From Nitriliruptorales bacterium (GTDB lineage Bacteria > Actinomycetota > Nitriliruptoria > Nitriliruptorales > Nitriliruptoraceae): a stretch of 13,925 nucleotides of DNA. The notes under the pieces are model-generated. The model saw only the letters and a list, made by a program, of their open reading frames with translations. It searched no databases and was not told the origin of the DNA. Position 1 is the stretch's first letter. Each line of letters starts with the position of its first letter. Both the position numbers and the translations under genes were made by a program. This document shows positions 1-6,263 of the stretch, one piece after another. The stretch spans positions 1 to 13,925 of the forward strand of contig JAURQY010000031.1 in NCBI GenBank assembly GCA_030835875.1, in the 5' to 3' direction.

Positions 1-1
1 G

Positions 2-2299
2 GACATCTCCTACGGCACCAACAACGAGTTCGGCTTCCACGTCCCCCGCGACAACATGGTCCTGGTCCGCGCCCGACAGGTGCAGCGGGGGCACCACATG
101 GCGCTGGTCGACGAGGTCGACTCGATCCTCGTCGACGAGGCGCGCACGCCGTTGATCATCTCCGGTCCTGCCGAGCAGTCCGCCGACCTCTACCAGGTGT
201 TCGCGCGCAAGGTCGTCCCGAACCTCCAGCGTGGTCGCGACGGCGCGCAACCGGGGGAGGAGGACGGCGACTACCTGGTCGACGAGGCCAAGCGCACGGT
301 GGCCGTCACCGAGCAGGGTGTCGCCAAGGTCGAGCGCATCCTCGGCATCGACAACATGTTCGAGTCCGTCAACACGCCGCTCATCCACCACCTGCAGAAC
401 GCGCTCAAGGCGCGCGACCTCTACCGCCGTGACCGCGAGTACGTCGTCGTCGACGGCGAGGTGCAGATCGTCGACGAGAACACGGGACGCGTACTGGCCG
501 GACGCCGCTACTCGGAGGGGCTCCACCAGGCGATCGAGGCGAAGGAGGGCGTGACCGTCCGTGCCGAGAACCAGACGCTCGCGACGGTGACGCTCCAGAA
601 CTACTACCGGACCTACGACAAGCTCGCCGGCATGACGGGTACGGCCAAGACCGAGGAGTCGGAGTTCCTCGAGATCTACGGGCTCGGGGTCGTCGAGGTC
701 CCGACGAACCGGGAGGTCGTACGCGAGGACCACGCCGATCTGATCTACAAGAGCGAGGACGCGAAGTTCGCCGCGGCCGTCGAGGAGATCGCGGCGCTGC
801 ACGAGAAGGGGCAGCCCGTGCTCGTCGGGACGACGTCGGTCGAGCGGTCGGAGCGGCTGTCCGCGATGCTGACGCGCCGCGGCGTCAAGCACGAGGTCCT
901 CAACGCGAAGAACCACGCCCGCGAGGCCGACATCGTCGCGCAGGCCGGCAGGCTCGGTGCCGTGACCGTCTCGACCAACATGGCGGGCCGCGGGACCGAC
1001 ATCATCCTCGGCGGCAACGCGGACCAGCATGCACAGCGCGAGGTCGCGAAGCTCGGTCCCGACGCCGACGCGGAGGAGCGCGCCCGCGTGGCGCGGGAGG
1101 CGCATGAACGTTTCGCCGCCGAGTTCGCCGCGGAAGGTGAGAAGGTCCGCGAGCTCGGCGGGCTGTTCGTGCTCGGCACGGAACGGCACGAGTCGCGGCG
1201 CATCGACAACCAGCTGCGCGGCCGCTCGGGTCGGCAGGGGGACCCCGGCGCGAGCCGCTTCTACCTGTCGCTGCAGGACGACCTGATGCGGCTGTTCAAC
1301 GCATCCGCCGTCGACCGCGTGATGAGCCGCCTGAAGATCCCTGACGACGTCCCCATCGAGGCGGGGATGGTCACCAAGGCGGTGGCGAACGCCCAGCGCC
1401 AGGTCGAGAGCATCAACTTCGACCGGCGGAAGAACGTCCTGAAGTACGACGACGTCCTCAACGAGCAGCGCCGGATCGTCTACGGGCAGCGACAGCGGCT
1501 GCTCGATGGTGACGAGGAGCTCATCGCCGAGCTCGGGCAGCGCTACCTCGTCGACGCGGTCGCCGGCATCGTCGCCGAGCACTGCCCCGAGGAGCTCGTC
1601 CCCGAGGACTGGGACCTCGACGGGCTCCAGCGTCGCCTCGCCGCGATCCACGACGGGGCGTTCGATGTCATGGGCATCGACCTCGAGTCCGTCGACCACG
1701 CTGACCTCGTCGCCCGGGCGACCGAGGACCTGCTCGCGTCGTACGGACAGCGCGAGCAGGAGGTCGGCGGCGCTGCGGTCCTTCGTGAGGTGGAGCGTCG
1801 CGTCATGCTCACCGTCATCGACCGGAAGTGGCGCGAGCACCTGTATGAGATGGACGCGCTGCGCGATGGCATCGGTCTGCGGGCCGTCGGTCAGCGCGAC
1901 CCGCTGACGGAGTACCAGCGGGAGGCCTACGACTCCTTCGCCGCGATGATGTCGGGGGTGAAGGAGGAGGCCGTCACGTTCGTGATGAGGCTGCCGATCC
2001 AGCGCACCGATGCGCCGGACGCGACCGCCGTGCTGAAGGGCCGGCCCGTCGCGGCCTCGGCCGCCGAGGGCGCGCCGGCGTCGGGCGTCGCCGCGGCTGC
2101 AGCGGCGGTGCCGCTGCGCGAGCAGCAGCGTCCGGTCGTCGCCGGGCGGACGGCACCGGCGCGGCGCGACGACGGTCGGACCGTGCGGCCCGTCGCGAGC
2201 GGGGGTGGCACCTACGTCGCGGACGAGCGGGTCGGGCGGAACGACCCCTGCCCCTGCGGCAGCGGGAAGAAGTACAAGCGCTGCCACGGGGCGGCCTGA
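2..2299 (+). CDS. secA: SecA preprotein translocase ATPase, 5'-truncated by window edge
   Basis: This is the motor ATPase that drives unfolded preproteins through SecYEG at the inner face of the membrane. The reading frame is open from base 2, and the first residues (DISYGTNNEFGF) are the SecA nucleotide-binding-domain signature, so the gene starts upstream. Roughly 170-200 N-terminal residues, including the Walker A loop, are missing. Numbering the 765 visible residues: DEVD box 37-40, preprotein-crosslinking domain after about 60, GTTSVERSE 276-284, TNMAGRGTDI 325-334 and the arginine-finger motif QLRGRSGRQGDPG 404-416. The helical scaffold and wing follow (DRKWREHLYEMDALRDGI), then an Ala/Pro/Arg-rich linker at about 668-746. 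A C-terminal zinc-binding motif of C750, C752, C761 and H762 ends the protein. Oddity: the usual FDYLRDNM reads FHVPRDNM. This is the SecA1 type, since it has the full scaffold and the zinc tail. A TGA stop lies at 2297-2299. Confidence 0.97.
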   Translation, partial: DISYGTNNEFGFHVPRDNMVLVRARQVQRGHHMALVDEVDSILVDEARTPLIISGPAEQSADLYQVFARKVVPNLQRGRDGAQPGEEDGDYLVDEAKRTVAVTEQGVAKVERILGIDNMFESVNTPLIHHLQNALKARDLYRRDREYVVVDGEVQIVDENTGRVLAGRRYSEGLHQAIEAKEGVTVRAENQTLATVTLQNYYRTYDKLAGMTGTAKTEESEFLEIYGLGVVEVPTNREVVREDHADLIYKSEDAKFAAAVEEIAALHEKGQPVLVGTTSVERSERLSAMLTRRGVKHEVLNAKNHAREADIVAQAGRLGAVTVSTNMAGRGTDIILGGNADQHAQREVAKLGPDADAEERARVAREAHERFAAEFAAEGEKVRELGGLFVLGTERHESRRIDNQLRGRSGRQGDPGASRFYLSLQDDLMRLFNASAVDRVMSRLKIPDDVPIEAGMVTKAVANAQRQVESINFDRRKNVLKYDDVLNEQRRIVYGQRQRLLDGDEELIAELGQRYLVDAVAGIVAEHCPEELVPEDWDLDGLQRRLAAIHDGAFDVMGIDLESVDHADLVARATEDLLASYGQREQEVGGAAVLREVERRVMLTVIDRKWREHLYEMDALRDGIGLRAVGQRDPLTEYQREAYDSFAAMMSGVKEEAVTFVMRLPIQRTDAPDATAVLKGRPVAASAAEGAPASGVAAAAAAVPLREQQRPVVAGRTAPARRDDGRTVRPVASGGGTYVADERVGRNDPCPCGSGKKYKRCHGAA

Positions 2300-2330
2300 C
2301 CGCCGGTCCGACCGCCGTCGGGTCGATTCG

Positions 2331-2873
2331 TCAGGCGGGCACGCGGTCCGCGGAGCCGTCGTCCGGGTCCTCGGCTGGTTCCTCGGCCGCCCCCGGCTCG
2401 ATGGGCTCGGCACCGATGCCGTCGACACGGCCCTCCCGTGAGGCGCGGGTCACCGCAGGGAGCAGCGCCGTGTCCGGCGGAGCGAGCTCCACGATGCGCC
2501 AGTGCGCTCCCTGCTGCTCCAGCCGGACGCAGTAGGCGCGCGTCCGTCGGTCCCTGCGGACGAGGACCACGCCCTCGGTCACCCCCGCGCTCGGGTGGAA
2601 CGACGTCGAGGTCCGCACGAGGACCGGTGTCGTCCGGTTCCCGCCTCCTGACGGACGCCGGTGGCGCTCGTTCCGTGCGGTCAACACGACGCTCTGGATC
2701 CGCCGCGCGGCGAGCGGTGTCGCGGCGAGGTCGAGCGACGTCGCCGGGCGACGGCCGTCCTCCATCTCCGCCATCATCCGGACGCTCCGTTCGAGGAGTC
2801 GGTTCGTCGATCGATCCCCGCGTGCCCCAGGCCGGTGCCCCCGCACCGACATCGATCCACTCCCGTCACTCAT
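2331..2873 (-). CDS. Rv3235-family conserved actinobacterial protein
   Basis: The gene encodes 180 residues with no signal peptide or membrane segment. The core at about 27-131 matches my memory of the Rv3235 family: a helix ending in EMEDGRRPATSLDLAATPLAARRIQ, then beta strands (TPVLVRTSTSFHPSAGVTEGVVLVRRDRRTRAYCVRLEQ) and a closing WRIVELAP. The family is often encoded near secA in actinobacteria and has no established biochemical role. The tail after 150 is acidic and Pro/Ala-rich, probably disordered. An ATG at 2873 follows AGAAGGGAGA, a good ribosome-binding site in the 21-nt gap after the upstream gene, so the two genes are probably one transcript. It ends 31 nt from the secA stop, tail to tail. 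A start at Met8 (2852) is also possible. Family assignment is moderately sure; function is unknown. Confidence 0.75.
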   Translation of the reverse strand: MSDGSGSMSVRGHRPGARGDRSTNRLLERSVRMMAEMEDGRRPATSLDLAATPLAARRIQSVVLTARNERHRRPSGGGNRTTPVLVRTSTSFHPSAGVTEGVVLVRRDRRTRAYCVRLEQQGAHWRIVELAPPDTALLPAVTRASREGRVDGIGAEPIEPGAAEEPAEDPDDGSADRVPA

Positions 2874-2894
2874 CCCAGTCTCCCTTCTCCCATC

Positions 2895-3743
2895 TCATGG
2901 TCCTTCCACCGCTCGGTCGAGCGGCAGGCCTGCGACGACGAAGCGGTCGAGATGCCATCGGAGCCACGGGTGGCCGTCGGCCTCACCATCGAGGCGTGCG
3001 ATGAAGGGCCAGCCGTCCGTGACCTCCAGCTGGACCATCCGCGCCCCCGGGATGCCCGCGCGCTCCAGCGCGTCCCGTGCGGCGGCGATGAGCACCTCGT
3101 CCCCGGTCGCCGCTCCCTCGAGCGTCACCGGTGCGGTCGACGGGGAGGGGAGGCGCCACGGCTCGCCGGCGAGTGCCGGGCCGCTGTCACGGAACACGAT
3201 GGGGATCGCGAGCCGGTGGACGTCATCGGCATGAGCGACGAGCACCGTGACGACGGCATGGGACAGCCCCGGTCGTTCGACCGCCTCGAGCGTCACCGCG
3301 ACCGCATCACCTGCCATCGACCCGCGCCCCATGCCCCCCGATCCCGTCCCCTGCTCGATCCGCCCAGGGTCACCCGACGCCCATGCGTGCGCCGCGAGCA
3401 CGACGAGCGCCGCAGCCTCCTCGGCTCCGGCCTGCACGCGCCAGCCGCCGCGGAGCTCCTCGACGCGCAGCCCACCGCTGGTCGGACGCTCCGGCGCTGC
3501 ACCCCAGCGACCTCCGTCCGACGGCCCCGCCTCCGGCGTCGCACCATCCTGCGACGCGGCGACGCTATCCCTGTCCTCGCTCAGCGACTCGGGCATCTGA
3601 TGGTCCGTCGTCGCGGGGTGCCCGTCGTCGAGCAGCGTGAGGACGCCCGTCGGCGCACCGAGCGCGACCGCGACCAGCGCGCATGCGATCACGGTCGTCC
3701 CGAGCGCCCTGCGTCGCGCGGGGTTCGTCCGGTCGTTCGGCAT
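2895..3743 (-). CDS. Membrane-anchored protein of unknown function
   Basis: The gene encodes 282 residues that I do not recognise with confidence. A basic N-terminus (RTNPARRRR) is followed by one hydrophobic segment at about 13-38 (ALGTTVIACALVAVALGAPTGVLTLL), consistent with a single-pass anchor and the remainder outside the membrane. Residues 40-95 are polar and Gly/Pro/Ser-rich, a likely linker. Residues 97-200 and 210-280 look like two alpha/beta modules, each with a helix followed by strands, for example VTVLVAHADDVHRLAIPIVFRD and a Trp-rich end (GHPWLRWHLDRFVVAGLPL). The layout faintly recalls NTF2-like ectodomains of TcpC-type conjugation proteins, but this is weak. The start is well supported: ATG at 3743 preceded by GGAGGA and a 4-nt spacer. 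The downstream partner is the Rv3235-family gene, and the sigma-factor operon is divergent. Confidence 0.6.
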   Translation of the reverse strand: MPNDRTNPARRRALGTTVIACALVAVALGAPTGVLTLLDDGHPATTDHQMPESLSEDRDSVAASQDGATPEAGPSDGGRWGAAPERPTSGGLRVEELRGGWRVQAGAEEAAALVVLAAHAWASGDPGRIEQGTGSGGMGRGSMAGDAVAVTLEAVERPGLSHAVVTVLVAHADDVHRLAIPIVFRDSGPALAGEPWRLPSPSTAPVTLEGAATGDEVLIAAARDALERAGIPGARMVQLEVTDGWPFIARLDGEADGHPWLRWHLDRFVVAGLPLDRAVEGP

Positions 3744-3765
3744 CGGCTCCTCCGCGCCGGGCTGG

Positions 3766-3826
3766 GGCCGGCCCCACAGGGGCGATGTGGGACCGGCCCG
3801 GTCCGGACGCAGGTGCGACCGGACCG
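3766..3826. repeat. Two abutting inverted repeats in the divergent control region
   Basis: The first hairpin is formed by 3766-3777 (GGCCGGCCCCAC) and 3787-3798 (GTGGGACCGGCC), pairing 11 of 12 bases around a 9-nt loop. The second starts at the next base: 3799-3806 (CGGTCCGG) pairs perfectly with 3819-3826 (CCGGACCG), and its 12-nt interior holds a further CGC/GCG pair around AGGT. They lie between the membrane-protein gene (start 3743) and the sigma gene. On the minus strand they would fall in the leader if transcription starts at a TANNNT element TAGCGT (3838-3833). No T-run follows on either strand, so they are not classic terminators. They may be an operator or a leader structure. In DNA this GC-rich, inverted repeats of this size also arise by chance. 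Confidence 0.4.
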
Positions 3827-3880
3827 TCAGGGACGCTAAGGATCACGGGGTGCTCGGCGTCGGACCGATCCAGCGGCTGT

Positions 3881-3907
3881 GGATTACCGTCCGACGTCCG
3901 CCATGTA
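3881..3907 (+). promoter_or_regulatory. Weak SigR-type promoter candidate for the sigma operon
   Basis: GGATT (3881-3885) and GTA (3905-3907) are 19 nt apart and resemble the SigR/SigH consensus GGAAT-N18-GTT, with one mismatch in each element. The position would start transcription about 30 nt before the preferred GTG start, and autoregulation is the rule for SigR-type operons. The match is poor and the call rests largely on location. Confidence 0.2.
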
Positions 3908-3943
3908 CGACGCACCGACCGACGTGCCGACCGGAGCTCGCCC

Positions 3944-4615
3944 GTGACCAGTCCGACGGCCTCCGGCGCGACGCGGCCCCGCGGCGGGACCGTGCGGCGA
4001 GCGATGGACCACGAGCAGCGCGTCCGGGCCTTCGAGGAGGAGGCCCTCCCGCACCTCGACCGGATGTACGCCGCCGCGCTGCGCTACGTGCGTCGGCCCG
4101 CCGACGCCGACGACCTCGTCCAGGAGGCGCTGACGACGGCCTTCCGCGCCTACCACCAGGTGGAGGAGGGCTCCAACGTGCGCGCGTGGCTCTACCGGGT
4201 GCTGCACACGACCTTCCTGTCCCAGTACCGCCGGGACGGCCGTCGGCCCGCCGAGGACCCGACCGAGGATGTCGAGGTGGCGGCCGCGTCGGCGTCCTCT
4301 GACGTGACGCCGCCACGCACCGCCCCGTCGGCCGAGCAGACGGCGCTCAGCGCGTTCGGACCGACGGAGGTGAAGGAGGCGCTCGCCGCACTCCCGGAGG
4401 AGCAGCGCGTGGCGGTCTACCTTGCCGACGTCGAGGGCTTCGCCTACGGGGAGATCGCGGACATCATGGGCTCGCCCGTCGGAACGGTCATGTCGCGACT
4501 CCACCGCGGACGCTCGGCGCTGCGCGCCTCGCTCGCGGACTACGCGACGCGCAGTGGCATGGTGACGACGAGCCACGTCCGCGAGGACGGGTCGGACGCG
4601 GAGGTCCGTGCATGA
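3944..4615 (+). CDS. sigR: ECF RNA polymerase sigma factor, SigR/SigH type
   Basis: This sigma factor directs RNA polymerase to thiol-oxidation stress promoters and is held inactive by the anti-sigma factor encoded next. Region 2 spans about 34-100, with RRPADADDLVQEALTTAFRAYHQVEEGSNVRAWLYRVLHTTFLSQYRR closely following the SigR family. A low-complexity linker fills 101-140. Region 4 spans about 142-196 (LAALPEEQRVAVYLADVEGFAYGEIADIMGSPVGTVMSRLHRGR), including the helix-turn-helix. I chose GTG 3944 because GGAG lies 7 nt upstream, giving 223 residues, close to the length I recall for Streptomyces SigR (about 227). ATG 4004 gives 203 residues and both domains but has only a poor Shine-Dalgarno sequence. 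Streptomyces SigR is known to use alternative N-termini, so both may be used. The stop TGA overlaps the next gene's ATG (ATGA), implying translational coupling. Confidence 0.9.
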   Translation: MTSPTASGATRPRGGTVRRAMDHEQRVRAFEEEALPHLDRMYAAALRYVRRPADADDLVQEALTTAFRAYHQVEEGSNVRAWLYRVLHTTFLSQYRRDGRRPAEDPTEDVEVAAASASSDVTPPRTAPSAEQTALSAFGPTEVKEALAALPEEQRVAVYLADVEGFAYGEIADIMGSPVGTVMSRLHRGRSALRASLADYATRSGMVTTSHVREDGSDAEVRA

Positions 4616-4926
4616 GCAGCGCTGACCACGGTCCCACGGTCCGCGGCATGCCGCCAGCGAGCGGGGCGCATCCGCACTGCGACGACCTCGCGGAACGCAT
4701 CGAGCGGTTCCTCGACGGCGAGCTCGACGCGGAGCAGGTCCGCGAGCTCGACGAGCACCTCGACGACTGCCTGCCCTGCACGACGGAGCGCGAGCTGCGG
4801 GCCAGGATCCGCGAGCTCGTGCGCGAGGGCTGCGCCGAGCGGGCACCGGCCGACCTCATCGACCGCGTCCGTGCGCGGCTGACCGCGGTCGCTGCGGGCC
4901 CGGACGCAGGTGACGACGGTGACTGA
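4612..4926 (+). CDS. rsrA: Zinc-binding redox anti-sigma factor, RsrA/RshA type
   Basis: The gene encodes 104 residues of the ZAS family of anti-sigma factors. In the family the reduced, zinc-bound protein binds its sigma factor, and disulphide formation expels zinc and frees the sigma. The ZAS motif H-x3-C-x2-C is present as H49, C53 and C56 (EHLDDCLPC). The upstream ligand cysteine is C23 in HPHCDDLAERIERFLDGELDAEQ, aligning with Cys11 of Streptomyces RsrA, so the C23/C56 trigger-disulphide pair is conserved. C74 is the only later cysteine, where RsrA has a CC pair. There is no membrane segment. The ATG at 4612 overlaps the sigma stop by 4 nt, a linkage typical of cognate pairs that fixes stoichiometry. 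The gene overlaps the epimerase start by 17 nt. Confidence 0.92.
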   Translation: MSSADHGPTVRGMPPASGAHPHCDDLAERIERFLDGELDAEQVRELDEHLDDCLPCTTERELRARIRELVREGCAERAPADLIDRVRARLTAVAAGPDAGDDGD

Positions 4927-5887
4927 CGGTCCGGTCCTCGTCACCGGTGGCGCCGGGTTCATCGGCTCGAACCTCGTCGCGCGCCTGCTCGCGGACGGGC
5001 GGCGTGTCGTCGCCGTCGACGACCTCTCGACCGGAAGGCTCGAGAACCTCGCACCGGCGCGCGCGCAGGCGGACCCCGGTCAGCTGCAGTTCGACCACCT
5101 CGACGTGACCGACCCAGCGTTTGACGCGCTGGTCTCGCGCCTCCGCCCCGACGCCATCGTGCATCTCGCCGCGCAGGTCGACGTCCGGGTCAGTGTCGAG
5201 CAGCCCCTCGAGGACGCGCGACTGAACCTGCTCGGCACGCTCCAGGTGCTCGAGGCCGCCCGACGCAACGGTGTCCGCCGCGTCGTCTACGCCGCGTCGA
5301 TCGCGGGTTACGGCGATCCGCCCGCCGACGAGCTCCCGATCACCGAGGCGGTCACGTCGCCACCGCTCTCGCCCTATGGCGTCTCGAAGCGCGCGGCCGG
5401 CGACTACGTGCTCGCCTACGGAGCGACGCACGGCGTCGAGGGGGTGGTCCTCACCCTCGCGAACGTGTACGGACCGCACCAGTCGACCGCGGGGGAGGGG
5501 GGCGTCGTCGCGATCCTCGCCGGTCGGATGCTCGCCGGTGCGCCGTGCACGATCTTCGGCGACGGTGAGCAGACGCGCGACTTCGTCTACGTCGATGATG
5601 TCGCCGACGCGTTCGCACGCGCTGTGCACGTCGCGGGTGCCGCCGGTACGCGCATGCTGATCGGTACGGGCGTCGCGACCTCCGTGAACGAGCTCTTCGC
5701 CCGATGTGCTGCCGTGACCGGGTACGGCCATGCACCCGTCCATGCCCCCGAGCGCGCAGGCGAGGTACGGCACAGCGTCGTCGACGCGTCGTACGCGCGC
5801 GAGGTGCTCGGGTGGACGGCGTGGACGACGGTCGAGGATGGTGTCCGTGGGACCGTCGCATGGGCGGCGGGGACCGGCAGCGCCTGA
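4910..5887 (+). CDS. NAD-dependent nucleotide-sugar epimerase/dehydratase
   Basis: The gene encodes 325 residues of the extended short-chain dehydrogenase family, most like UDP-glucose 4-epimerases. The Rossmann NAD-binding motif GGAGFIGS is at 13-20, with the ribose-binding acidic residue and loop in VDDLSTGRLENL (36-47). The catalytic triad is visible as S130, Y156 and K160 (YGVSK). Family motifs NVYGP (185-189) and FGDGEQTRDFVYVDDVADA are intact. One variation is that the usual VYG after the catalytic serine reads AGYG. The exact sugar cannot be told. GTG 4910 overlaps rsrA; a second GTG at 4919 preceded by AGGTGA fits a ribosome-binding site better and would remove three residues. The overlap puts it in the sigma operon, although no redox role is evident. 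Confidence 0.88.
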   Translation: MTTVTDGPVLVTGGAGFIGSNLVARLLADGRRVVAVDDLSTGRLENLAPARAQADPGQLQFDHLDVTDPAFDALVSRLRPDAIVHLAAQVDVRVSVEQPLEDARLNLLGTLQVLEAARRNGVRRVVYAASIAGYGDPPADELPITEAVTSPPLSPYGVSKRAAGDYVLAYGATHGVEGVVLTLANVYGPHQSTAGEGGVVAILAGRMLAGAPCTIFGDGEQTRDFVYVDDVADAFARAVHVAGAAGTRMLIGTGVATSVNELFARCAAVTGYGHAPVHAPERAGEVRHSVVDASYAREVLGWTAWTTVEDGVRGTVAWAAGTGSA

Positions 5888-5898
5888 CCGCGCCCCAT

Positions 5899-5904
5899 TA
5901 CCCT
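5899..5904 (+). promoter_or_regulatory. Candidate -10 element for a leaderless transcript
   Basis: TACCCT matches the TANNNT -10 pattern common in actinobacteria. It ends 7 nt before the ATG at 5912, so transcription would begin at or next to the A of the start codon. The ATG has no Shine-Dalgarno sequence (upstream bases are CCCTCCGTCAT), which fits leaderless initiation. No convincing -35 is visible. Confidence 0.35.
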
Positions 5905-5911
5905 CCGTCAT

Positions 5912-6262
5912 ATGGCAGCGGACGAGCAGCGCGGAGGACCACGCGGGAAGCGGCGTGGGGTTCCTTCACGCCCCGGTAAGGAAGCGAAGGGCAGCGGTGG
6001 TCCACGCGCCGACGGGGTCGACGAGCGGGTCGCGCAGCTGGCCGCACCGCTGCGCAGGGTGCTCGAGCGTCTGCCGGAGACCCAGCGACGCGTCCTCGAG
6101 CTCCGCATGGGTCTGATCGACGGTCATCCACAGGACCCGGCGGACGCGGCACGGACGCTCGGCATCTCGCTCGCGGAGCTGCGCGAGATCGAGGCGCGTG
6201 CGTTCGAGCGCATCCGCGAGGTCATCCCGCTGCAGCAGCTGCAGCGGTTCCTCGAGCGCTGA
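5912..6262 (+). CDS. Stand-alone sigma-70 region 4-like DNA-binding protein
   Basis: The gene encodes 116 residues. Residues 1-34 are basic, Gly/Arg/Lys/Pro-rich and probably disordered. Residues about 44-116 (LAAPLRRVLERLPETQRRVLELRMGLIDGHPQDPADAARTLGISLAELREIEARAFERIREV) resemble region 4 of housekeeping sigma-70 proteins. Shared points are the MRxGLxDGxP turn, the helix-turn-helix and the RxIExxAxxxIR recognition segment. The end LQQLQRFLER recalls the LRDYLD tail of RpoD/HrdB. No region 1, 2 or 3 is present, so it cannot be a complete sigma factor. It could instead bind -35 DNA, bind core polymerase through the beta flap, or act with a partner subunit. The ATG lacks a Shine-Dalgarno sequence and may be leaderless. 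The kinase gene follows after 1 nt. Homology is fairly sure; function is unknown. Confidence 0.72.
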   Translation: MAADEQRGGPRGKRRGVPSRPGKEAKGSGGPRADGVDERVAQLAAPLRRVLERLPETQRRVLELRMGLIDGHPQDPADAARTLGISLAELREIEARAFERIREVIPLQQLQRFLER

Positions 6263-6263
6263 C

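Noticed and set aside
2300..2330. Possible bidirectional terminator between secA and the Rv3235-family gene
   Set aside because: Only a 4-bp dyad (CGGT-CCG-ACCG) is visible, with no T-run on either strand.
2661..3839. 392-codon open frame on the plus strand over the two small minus-strand genes
   Set aside because: Arg/Pro/His-rich without a recognisable fold. The minus-strand frames have ribosome-binding sites, a membrane segment and an Rv3235-like core.
3683..3943. Upstream extension of the sigma-factor frame
   Set aside because: It runs through the divergent promoter and hairpin region, has shadow-like composition and lies before a well-placed GGAG-GTG start.
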